DNA from: PVC group bacterium
Lineage (GTDB): Bacteria > Verrucomicrobiota > Kiritimatiellia > CAIKKV01 > CAITUY01
Assembly (NCBI GenBank): GCA_945870225.1
Contig: CAMBRF010000021.1
Location: 1-54,800 of the forward strand
DNA length: 54,800 bases
Reading direction: 5' to 3'
Part shown: positions 16,182-23,404 of the stretch, in pieces
How positions within the stretch are numbered: the stretch's first letter is position 1
How the letters are laid out: each line of letters begins with the position of its first letter
Notes under the pieces: generated by a model
The model's input: the letters and a program-made list of their open reading frames with translations, nothing else
What the model was told of the DNA's origin: nothing
Database searches by the model: none
Program-made: the position numbers and the translations under genes

Positions 16182-16976
16182 ATGTCAGTCGAACGCGATA
16201 TTCGTCAGAAAATCTATCATGCCGAGATTTTGACGCCGAAGCAGAACACGGCGGACCTGGAAGGCGATCTCGAGAAGTTCGCCCAGAAATTCAATCAGGT
16301 TATGGATGCCGGATTCACCGCATGTATTACGGATAATCCGATGGGGCATTTGAGTTTTCAGGCCACGGATATTATTCCCGAGCTCGGGCTGAAGGTCCGG
16401 CCGGATCAGCTTTCCATTCACCTCAATACGTTTCACGCGAAAGCCGACCTGCATGGCATTCTCGACGGGATCGCCGGGCTGGGGGTCAGGGACGTGCTGG
16501 TGGTGTCGGGTGACGGCAATGAGCGCCTGCCCAAGCTGCAACCGGCGGCCATCGGGCTGTCCTGCAACTCGGTGACGGCGGTGGAGCTGATCGGATATAT
16601 TCACAAGACCTATCCCGGCGTGTTTTCCCTGGGCGTGGCCTTCAATCCCTACGAGCCGCAGGATCATGAAGTGGACAAACTCCGGCGCAAGATTGAGGCG
16701 GGGGCCGCCTTCATCTGCACCCAGCCCGTATTGGGTCGTGATGACCGTGTGCTCGCGCTGAAAGCCTTTGGTTTGCCGGTGGTCGTGGAATGCTGGATGT
16801 CAAAAAAGTTGCATCTTCTCTCCGAGTGCGTAGGGTACACCATTCCGGAAGACACCCCGTATGATCCGATGGCCAACCTGAAGGAGTTACAGGCGGTCTA
16901 CCCGGACTATGGAATGTATCTGGCCATGCTGGGGTATAAAACCCAGTTTCCGTTGTTAAAAGGCAATTGGTCCTGA
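16182..16976 (+). CDS. metF: Methylenetetrahydrofolate reductase (MetF family)
   Basis: A 264-residue TIM-barrel flavoprotein expected to interconvert 5,10-methylene-THF and 5-methyl-THF. Family landmarks are the N-terminal AEILTPKQN strand (in place of the usual E(L/F)xPPK), the HLNTFHAK segment, VLVVSGDGN near residue 105, and KIEAGAAFICTQPVL near 172-186. An in-frame GTG at 16164 was rejected because the GGGGGAG ribosome site (16166-16172) lies downstream of it and nine bases before the ATG. Neither a MetV-type zinc partner nor an NADH subunit is nearby, so the electron donor is unknown. It is slightly shorter than E. coli MetF. Confidence 0.82.
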   Translation: MSVERDIRQKIYHAEILTPKQNTADLEGDLEKFAQKFNQVMDAGFTACITDNPMGHLSFQATDIIPELGLKVRPDQLSIHLNTFHAKADLHGILDGIAGLGVRDVLVVSGDGNERLPKLQPAAIGLSCNSVTAVELIGYIHKTYPGVFSLGVAFNPYEPQDHEVDKLRRKIEAGAAFICTQPVLGRDDRVLALKAFGLPVVVECWMSKKLHLLSECVGYTIPEDTPYDPMANLKELQAVYPDYGMYLAMLGYKTQFPLLKGNWS

Positions 16977-16989
16977 GGGGAGGCAGACG

Positions 16990-17874
16990 ATGACAGCCAG
17001 GATTATTGACGGCAAGGAGATCGCCCGGCAAATACGCACGGAGCTGGCCGAAGAAGTGCAGCGGCTCAAGACCCTGGGGGTGGTTCCCGGATTGGGTGTC
17101 ATTCTGGTGGGGGAGGATCCGGCGTCACGGTCCTATGTGATGGCCAAGGAGAAGGCCTGTCATGAGATCGGTCTTTACTCGGACGACAACCACTTGCCGG
17201 CCACCACGTCGCAGGAAGAGTTGCTGGCGCTGGTCCGGCGGATGAATGCGGATCCGCGGATCAACGGGATTTTGGTGCAACTGCCCCTGCCGAAAGGGCT
17301 GGATGAGAGCAAGGTGCTCCTGGCGATTGATCCCGACAAGGATGTGGACGGATTCCATCCCTTGAATGTGGGCCGGATGGTGCTGGGCGAAAAGGCTTTC
17401 ATGCCGTGTACGCCCCATGGAGTGGTTCAGATGCTGTGCCGGAGCGGCGTGGTGATCGACGGGGCTCACGCGGTGATTGTGGGGCGGAGCAACATCGTGG
17501 GCAAGCCGCTGGCGAACATGCTGATGCAGAAAAGTCCCGGCGGCAATGCCACCGTGACGGTTTGTCATACGCGGACCCGGGACATCGGGCGTTACACCCG
17601 TGAGGCGGATATCGTGATTGCCGCCGCCGGCCGCCCCAACACCATCACGGCCGACATGATCCGTGAAGGCGCGGTGGTGATCGACGTCGGGGTGAACCGC
17701 ATCGAGGATGCGAGCCGGAAGCAGGGGTTCCGACTGGTGGGGGATGTTGATTTCGAGGCCGTCAAGGAGAAGGCCGGCATGATCACGCCGGTTCCCGGCG
17801 GTGTGGGCCCCATGACGATCACCATGTTGCTCCACAATACGGTTGAATCGGCCCGACGCGCCCATAATCTTTAG
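16990..17874 (+). CDS. folD: Bifunctional methylene-THF dehydrogenase / methenyl-THF cyclohydrolase
   Basis: A 294-residue FolD converting 10-formyl-THF through methenyl-THF to methylene-THF, NAD(P)-linked. The catalytic SYVMAKEKAC (with the Lys of YxxxK near residue 54), the QLPLPKGLDE loop, the PCTPHGVV substrate motif and the dinucleotide loop VGRSNIVGKPLANML are all intact. The C-terminal PVPGGVGPMTITML signature is also present. It lies 13 nt behind the MetF-like gene and 17 nt before the AICAR formyltransferase, clearly in the same operon. No separate FchA is seen, so FolD alone links the formyl and methylene levels. Confidence 0.95.
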   Translation: MTARIIDGKEIARQIRTELAEEVQRLKTLGVVPGLGVILVGEDPASRSYVMAKEKACHEIGLYSDDNHLPATTSQEELLALVRRMNADPRINGILVQLPLPKGLDESKVLLAIDPDKDVDGFHPLNVGRMVLGEKAFMPCTPHGVVQMLCRSGVVIDGAHAVIVGRSNIVGKPLANMLMQKSPGGNATVTVCHTRTRDIGRYTREADIVIAAAGRPNTITADMIREGAVVIDVGVNRIEDASRKQGFRLVGDVDFEAVKEKAGMITPVPGGVGPMTITMLLHNTVESARRAHNL

Positions 17875-17891
17875 ACAAGGAGATACCCCCC

Positions 17892-19148
17892 ATGGCGACC
17901 CAGGATTTCAAGGCGGCTTACAAAACCATCATGGACGATCATTTTTCGCCCCGGATGGAGATCAGCTTTATCGAGGAGGACGGTCGGCGCCAGACGCTGG
18001 CCTACGAGAAGGCCGCCTGGCTGATTGACGGAGTCCGGAAGGGGCTGCGGTACGGGGAGAATCCCGGTCAGGAGGCGGCGTTGTACCGGCTGACGGGCGG
18101 CAACCTCAAGCTGGGGGCCGTGACCTGCCTTCAACCGGGGCGCACCCTGGCCTCCGATGTGGACCTGCTTCAATCGGGAAAACATCCCGGCAAGACCAAC
18201 ATCACCGATGCCGACAATGCCCTGAATATTTTGCGGTATCTGATGGACGATCCCTGTGCGGTTATCGTGAAGCACAACAATCCCTGTGGCGCGGCGCGCG
18301 CCGGCTCGCTGGCGGAAGCCTATCACAAGGCCAACCTGGCGGATCGCGTGGCCGCCTTTGGCGGGGCCATCGCCCTGAATCGCACCGTGGACAAGGAGAC
18401 CGCTCTCCTGATCGTACAGAATTATGCCGAGGTGGTTGTGGCCCCTGAATTTGGTGAAGGGGTAATGGAGATTTTCGCGAAGAAGAAAAACTTGCGCGTG
18501 ATGAAAATCGGGAATATGGCGCGCCTGAAGGAATTTGCCGGTGAGGTTGTTCTGGATCTGAAATCCCTGGTGGACGGGGGGGTGATTGTCCAGACAAGCT
18601 TTGTGCCGCTCACGCGGTCCAAGGCGGATGTGGTTCCGGCCCAGGCGAGTTACAAGGGGCAGGAATTCCGGATTGGACGTCTGCCGACCGATCAGGAATA
18701 CGAGGACCTTATTTTCGGATGGCTGGTGGAATGCGGCACGATCAGTAATTCGGTCCTGTACGTCAAAGACGGGGTGACGATCAGTATCGGTGCCGGCGGG
18801 CAGGATCGGGTCGGCATGGCCCAATATGCCCGTGACAAGGCCTATCGCAATCTGGCGGATCGGCTCAGTTGGGACCGCTTCGGCGTTCCCTTCAATACGC
18901 TCGCCGAGGCCGGTCAGCGGGCGGCCATCGATGAGGAAACGAAGGCCCGGCAGGGCGGCTTGACGGGGGCCTGTATGGTGTCGGACGCGTTCTTTCCGTT
19001 CCGGGACGGGGTTGAGGTGGGAATCCGCGAGGGGATTGCGGCGGTCATTCAACCGGGCGGGTCCGAGCGGGATTATGAGGTCATCGAGGCCTGTAATGAG
19101 GCCAATGTGGCCATGGTGTTCACCGGGCAGCGGTGCTTCAAGCACTAA
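17892..19148 (+). CDS. Stand-alone AICAR formyltransferase domain (PurH C-terminal type)
   Basis: The 418-residue protein corresponds to the AICAR transformylase part of PurH and lacks the N-terminal MGS-like IMP cyclohydrolase domain. Conserved elements are RYGENPGQEAALYRL (about 52-66), VIVKHNNPCGAA with the catalytic Lys-His pair, AFGGAIALN, and the C-terminal AAVIQPGGSERDYEVIEA and FTGQRCFKH. It uses 10-formyl-THF, so it draws directly on the folate pool made by the genes before it. It is not a truncation: it has its own AAGGAG, starts 17 nt behind folD and has a natural N-terminus. Running in reverse, it could also discharge formyl groups. A full PurH may exist elsewhere in the genome. 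Confidence 0.85.
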   Translation: MATQDFKAAYKTIMDDHFSPRMEISFIEEDGRRQTLAYEKAAWLIDGVRKGLRYGENPGQEAALYRLTGGNLKLGAVTCLQPGRTLASDVDLLQSGKHPGKTNITDADNALNILRYLMDDPCAVIVKHNNPCGAARAGSLAEAYHKANLADRVAAFGGAIALNRTVDKETALLIVQNYAEVVVAPEFGEGVMEIFAKKKNLRVMKIGNMARLKEFAGEVVLDLKSLVDGGVIVQTSFVPLTRSKADVVPAQASYKGQEFRIGRLPTDQEYEDLIFGWLVECGTISNSVLYVKDGVTISIGAGGQDRVGMAQYARDKAYRNLADRLSWDRFGVPFNTLAEAGQRAAIDEETKARQGGLTGACMVSDAFFPFRDGVEVGIREGIAAVIQPGGSERDYEVIEACNEANVAMVFTGQRCFKH

Positions 19149-19173
19149 GATCGGCCGAAGGGGTTTTGCAAAA

Positions 19174-19211
19174 GAAAGAGCCGCCGTTTTCACGGCGGCT
19201 CTTCTGTTTTC
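19174..19211. terminator. Bidirectional terminator closing the C1 run
   Basis: A perfect 11-bp stem (AGAGCCGCCGT / ACGGCGGCTCT, 19177-19187 and 19192-19202) with loop TTTC. It has A-rich sequence on the left and TCTGTTTT on the right, and sits between convergent genes. It should stop both the C1 operon and the secreted-protein gene. Confidence 0.92.
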
Positions 19212-19222
19212 CGTCGGTCAGG

Positions 19223-20713
19223 TCAGGGCGCGGGGGTGTAGGTGTTCGTGACCGTGACGCGGAAGAAGGCCGGTGTCATTTCCGGGGCAACAGGAGCCAG
19301 AAGGGTATTGGTACCGGTTCCGCTCGCGGCGACATTTGTCGGGAGCAGTATCCACGCTGCAGGGTTGACCAAGTTGGACGACACCTCAAACGTGTAAGGC
19401 ATGTTATTCAGTGTGCCGGTGCTGCTCAGCCATTTGATCACGGGCACGCCATTACTCATCGATTCGCTGATGATCCGCAACAAGGAATTGGAATCTTTGG
19501 GTTGTGTGCCCGCAATCCACTCTTCAAAAGTGGTCATGCCATCCAGGTCCCAGTCGCCTGCGGCAAGATAATTCCATTGGTTCGAGACTCCCGCATGGAC
19601 GTCATTCGTTCCGAGGCCATTGGCGGCAAGCCACTCATAGGGAATGCCATTTGAGGAAAGGCGCTCCGCAAAATTGATATCCAGGGTGTTGTTCCCGACA
19701 ACATTGGACCATGACAGGGTGTAGGTCTGCTGGTCCCAGGCATCGGCAACCGTGGCATTATTGGTTTTCAACGATTGTATGTAACGGTACATGGACAGAG
19801 CATCAATCTCGAAGTTGGTCGAAGCGCCGTCTGCAGGAAGGATGACGGTACCCGAAGGCGTGATGGAGCCGAGGCCAAAGGCCTGGACGAAGATGGTCGG
19901 ATAGACGGTTAGGACGGGTTCGGTATCCGATACGAGCAGATCGTCAAGGCCGCCGGTGCCCGCGATGGAAAGTTCAGTGAGCATTAATTTGGAGTCGGTG
20001 GCGCAGCGGAACCATGACCCGCCCTTTGTGACAAACGTATCGTCCGTGAAGCCGAATTCATTTGTGAGCGCGATGCCGTTGATTTTGACGCTAAAACAAG
20101 GCCTTCCATAACCGTAATTGATATAACTCAGGGTGATCGACAGCCGGACCCACTGGCTGGAAACGATTTGAGGAGAAGCGAAGGTTGACCAGAAATTCGA
20201 GTCAGACTGCACCGATTCCCATTCACGAGTGCTGTCCACATAGTCCAATGAACCGTGATAGATGCTGACATATCCGAACCCGTTTGAGGAGAGGAAGCAG
20301 ATGCTCAGCGGGGCGTTGGTGATCGATTCCGACAACGGCAACTCTTCGGAGAACACCGGCTGAACCATGGTGTCCACCCAGATCTTTTGAAAGAAGACGG
20401 TGGCGTTGGTGTCAAAGGCGTTGACGATTTCGCCGACATCGCTTGCAAAAACAACGATATTACTGTGCGTCTCGCCGGGTAGGGGATAACTGGTCGAAGG
20501 GGAATAGGACACGTTGGTTACATACGCTGAGGACCCCTCAACACCGGACCAGGCACCGGCATTGGTATTGGCCAGAATGGAGTCCCCGACCAGCAGCGGG
20601 AACTCGTACGAATTGGTGAAAGGCAACGAGGCCAGGTTGGTAAACTGTGCGGATGCCATTTGAGCCCATGCCAGAATGGCAACCCCCACATAAGTTGTTA
20701 AGAACCGTTTCAT
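19223..20713 (-). CDS. Large secreted/surface protein with acidic DxDxDG motif
   Basis: The 496-residue product starts with a classic signal peptide (MKRF..., hydrophobic core, cleavage likely after ASA near residue 22). The mature part is Asn/Thr/Ser-rich with many beta-type segments and no recognised catalytic domain. Near residue 390 lies AAGDWDLDGMTTFEEWIAG, a calcium-binding-like DxDxDG loop. A C-terminal domain follows with a VSSNLVNPAAW strand and an FFRVTVTN end. This ending is common in exported proteins of Verrucomicrobiota, Kiritimatiellota and relatives, where it often replaces a sorting tag. The middle third could be a concanavalin/laminin-G-like sandwich, which is speculative. 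It is transcribed alone. Confidence 0.7.
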   Translation of the reverse strand: MKRFLTTYVGVAILAWAQMASAQFTNLASLPFTNSYEFPLLVGDSILANTNAGAWSGVEGSSAYVTNVSYSPSTSYPLPGETHSNIVVFASDVGEIVNAFDTNATVFFQKIWVDTMVQPVFSEELPLSESITNAPLSICFLSSNGFGYVSIYHGSLDYVDSTREWESVQSDSNFWSTFASPQIVSSQWVRLSITLSYINYGYGRPCFSVKINGIALTNEFGFTDDTFVTKGGSWFRCATDSKLMLTELSIAGTGGLDDLLVSDTEPVLTVYPTIFVQAFGLGSITPSGTVILPADGASTNFEIDALSMYRYIQSLKTNNATVADAWDQQTYTLSWSNVVGNNTLDINFAERLSSNGIPYEWLAANGLGTNDVHAGVSNQWNYLAAGDWDLDGMTTFEEWIAGTQPKDSNSLLRIISESMSNGVPVIKWLSSTGTLNNMPYTFEVSSNLVNPAAWILLPTNVAASGTGTNTLLAPVAPEMTPAFFRVTVTNTYTPAP

Positions 20714-20958
20714 GGGTATCCCCTCCAGACGCCATAAACTGAGTCATCAAACCACGTCAATATGGTAGTGTATCGGCTCTAAGAGGTCAACAGCTGTTCC
20801 GGTTGCTTTAACTGGGGCGTGAATACCGTTGACGTTGTGATTCAGGATGGGTAGAAGGTGGAGTTTATATATTCACCTTTCGCCTGTATAAGGGCGCCTG
20901 CCTTTCGGGGCCGACGCCTTGGGGGTGGGGCGCTGGCCGATGAAGCGGGGAGAAGAGC

Positions 20959-21828
20959 ATGAAGATCTTTTTGAATGGAAAAATTGTTCCTGAGCGTGAG
21001 GCGAAAGTTTCTGTTTTCGACCACGGCCTTTTGTACGGGGACGGCGTGTTCGAGGGAATCCGCTCTTATAATGGGCGTGTGTTCATGCTGGATGAGCATG
21101 TTGAGCGGTTGTATCGCTCGGCCAAGGCCATCGACTTGAAAATTCCGATGTCCCCGGCGCAAATGGCCCGTGCGGTCGTGCGGACCTGCAAGGAAAACCG
21201 GGTTCTGAACGGGTATATCCGGCTGGTGGTCACCCGCGGGGTGGGCACGCTGGGGCTCAATCCGTATACTTGCGCCAAGCCCCAGGTCATCATCATCGCG
21301 GGTTCGATCCAATTGTACCCGAAGAAGTTATACGACGAGGGGCTGTCGATTGTGACGGTGGGGACCATCCGGAATCACACGGAATCGATCAACCCCCAGA
21401 TCAAGAGCCTGAACTACCTGAACAACGTGCTGGCGAAGATCGAAGCCATCAACTCCGGTTGCATGGAGGCGGTGATGCTTAACCCGCAGGGGTTTGTGGC
21501 GGAAGCGACCGGCGACAACATTTTTGTGGTCAAGGGAAACCGGCTTGTTACGCCGCACCCCTGGTGTGGAACCCTGGAAGGCATTACGCGCAACGTGGTG
21601 ATGAAGATAGCGGCGGAAACCGGCGTTGAGGTCAAGGAAGACGTGTTGACGCGGTATGAACTCTACACGGCCGATGAGGTGTTCCTGACCGGGACGGCAG
21701 CCGAGGTCATTCCCGTGGTCAATATCGATCGCCGCAGCATCGGCAAAGGCAAGCCGGGACCGGTCACGCGGCGCCTGGCCAAGGCCTTCCATCTTTTTGC
21801 GTCTTCAACCGGGACGCCCATTGTGTGA
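20959..21828 (+). CDS. ilvE: Branched-chain amino acid aminotransferase (class IV PLP enzyme)
   Basis: The 289-residue fold-type IV aminotransferase transfers the amino group between glutamate and branched-chain 2-oxo acids. Family markers are FDHGLLYGDGVFEGIRSYNG (about 21-40), KSLNYLNNVLAKIEA carrying the PLP lysine near residue 155, EATGDNIFVV, and FLTGTAAEVIPV near the end. D-amino-acid transaminase and ADC lyase share the fold. The length and the GDGVFEGIRSYNG opening favour IlvE. It starts 15 nt upstream of mcsA and probably drives the mcsA-mcsB-clpC run, an association with no obvious functional reason. Confidence 0.88.
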   Translation: MKIFLNGKIVPEREAKVSVFDHGLLYGDGVFEGIRSYNGRVFMLDEHVERLYRSAKAIDLKIPMSPAQMARAVVRTCKENRVLNGYIRLVVTRGVGTLGLNPYTCAKPQVIIIAGSIQLYPKKLYDEGLSIVTVGTIRNHTESINPQIKSLNYLNNVLAKIEAINSGCMEAVMLNPQGFVAEATGDNIFVVKGNRLVTPHPWCGTLEGITRNVVMKIAAETGVEVKEDVLTRYELYTADEVFLTGTAAEVIPVVNIDRRSIGKGKPGPVTRRLAKAFHLFASSTGTPIV

Positions 21829-21843
21829 CGGAAAGGAGTCTTC

Positions 21844-22329
21844 ATGCTTTGCGAGAGTTGTCAGCAGCATGAGGCCACCATTCATGTCACGCAGGTGATC
21901 GGCGGGGATTCCCGCGAACTTCATCTTTGTGAGGACTGCGCGGAGGAGACCGGGCTGAATGTCCAGTCGGTTATGTCCCTGCCCGAGATCCTGTTCGGCA
22001 TGGCGGGAGGAGAGGAAGACAAGAAAGCTCTCGACCGGCGGTGTCCCCGCTGCCACATGCGCGGGTCGGATTTCAAGAAAACGGGGCGTCTGGGCTGTCC
22101 GCACTGCTATGAAGCCTTCAGCCAGGAATTGAATCCGATGCTGGCCGCCATGCATAAGGGGCTGAACCATACCGGAAAGATCCCCGTGCGGGAGCAAAAA
22201 GTCATGGAAACGGCGTCCCAGCTTGACGATTTGCGCAAGAAGTTGGAGCGAGCCATCGGGACCGAGGATTACGAGGCGGCGGCCCGGTTGCGAGATCTCA
22301 TCCGGGAGGCGGGGCATGACGCTGGATGA
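21844..22329 (+). CDS. mcsA: Protein-arginine kinase activator protein McsA
   Basis: A 161-residue zinc protein that activates McsB. It has two CxxC pairs at the N-terminus (CESC near 3-6, CEDC near 28-31) and a second set (CPRC near 62-65 and CPHC near 78-81). A C-terminal UVR motif follows (LDDLRKKLERAI...DYEAAARLRDLI). It overlaps the McsB gene by 14 bases, so translation is coupled. In Firmicutes the same genes follow the repressor CtsR; no CtsR is present here. Confidence 0.9.
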   Translation: MLCESCQQHEATIHVTQVIGGDSRELHLCEDCAEETGLNVQSVMSLPEILFGMAGGEEDKKALDRRCPRCHMRGSDFKKTGRLGCPHCYEAFSQELNPMLAAMHKGLNHTGKIPVREQKVMETASQLDDLRKKLERAIGTEDYEAAARLRDLIREAGHDAG

Positions 22330-23380
22330 CCTGATTCGCAGGCCGGGCACCTGGCTGGTGCCCGGCGATGATCCCGGGATTATCGTGAGCAGTCGGATCC
22401 GTCTGGCGCGCAACATTGACGGGGTGGCGTTTCCCGGGTGGGCCGGCGAGGACGAGTGCGCCCGGCTTCAGGCCAGCCTTCTCGACTCCCTCTCCCGGAT
22501 GAAGGCCCTCCAACCTTGCCTGGCCCTGGACATGGCCGGACTGTCGCTGGTGGATCGGGAATTCCTCCGTGAACGTCACCTGATCAGCAACGAATTGGCC
22601 CAGAAATCCAAGGGCAGCAGCCTGGTCATGCGCGAAGATGAAGTGCTCAGCGTGATGATCAACGAAGAGGATCATCTGCGGCTTCAGGCCATGCGGCCGG
22701 GATTCCATCTGGCCGCCTTGTGGTCGGAAATTGACGCGCTTGACAGCGAACTGGAGCAGGCCGTCCATTTCGCCTTCTCCCCGTCGGTCGGCTACCTGAC
22801 GGCATGTCCCACGAACGTTGGCACCGGACTGCGGGCCAGTGTCATGGTTCACATCCCCGGTTTGCGTCTGCTGAATGAGGTTGACCCGATCATCAAGGGG
22901 TTGACCAAGATCGGTTTGGCCGTGCGCGGACTGCTGGGCGAGGGGACGGAAGCGTCCGGCAACATGTTCCAGATCTCCAACCAGACGACGCTGGGCGAAT
23001 CGGAGCCGGTGATCATCGAGCGGCTGGAGCAAATTGTCGCCGAGATCGCCACTCATGAGAAAAATGCCCGTGCCCGCCTGATGGAGCAGCGCGCGAGCCA
23101 TGTGAGGGATAGTGTGGGGCGGGCCTACGGGATTCTCAGCCATGCCCGGGTGCTGTCCTCGCGTGAGATGCTGGATATGCTCTCCGGGTTGCGTCTGGGT
23201 TGTGAACTTGGTATGATCAAAGGGTTGGAAATGGGGGATATTAACCGGCTGATGCTTTATACGCAGCCGGGGCATCTCCAGAAAGCAGAGGGCCGCACCA
23301 GCAATCCCGATGAACGGGATGAAATGCGGGCCCGTCTGGTGCGTGAGGCAGTTCGCCGGGCAACCCTGATCGAGGGGTAG
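22316..23380 (+). CDS. mcsB: Protein arginine kinase McsB
   Basis: A 354-residue guanidino-kinase-fold enzyme that phosphorylates arginines on damaged proteins, marking them for ClpCP. The ATP-grasping SSRIRLARNIDGVAFPGW (about 23-40), the MREDEVLSVMINEEDHLRLQ region (about 104-123), YLTACPTNVGTGLRASVMVH with the essential Cys near 163, and the RGLLGEGTEASGNMFQISNQ loop (about 203-222) are intact. The ATG at 22316 was chosen because the conserved N-terminus begins there, inside the mcsA end. With clpC next it forms a complete tagging-and-unfolding unit. Confidence 0.93.
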   Translation: MTLDDLIRRPGTWLVPGDDPGIIVSSRIRLARNIDGVAFPGWAGEDECARLQASLLDSLSRMKALQPCLALDMAGLSLVDREFLRERHLISNELAQKSKGSSLVMREDEVLSVMINEEDHLRLQAMRPGFHLAALWSEIDALDSELEQAVHFAFSPSVGYLTACPTNVGTGLRASVMVHIPGLRLLNEVDPIIKGLTKIGLAVRGLLGEGTEASGNMFQISNQTTLGESEPVIIERLEQIVAEIATHEKNARARLMEQRASHVRDSVGRAYGILSHARVLSSREMLDMLSGLRLGCELGMIKGLEMGDINRLMLYTQPGHLQKAEGRTSNPDERDEMRARLVREAVRRATLIEG

Positions 23381-23404
23381 TCCGGATCAAGGAAAGTTTT
23401 GAAC

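Noticed and set aside
17892..19148. Truncated purH pseudogene
   Set aside because: It has a proper start with ribosome site, an intact catalytic Lys-His pair and a full-length formyltransferase domain, so the gene looks functional.
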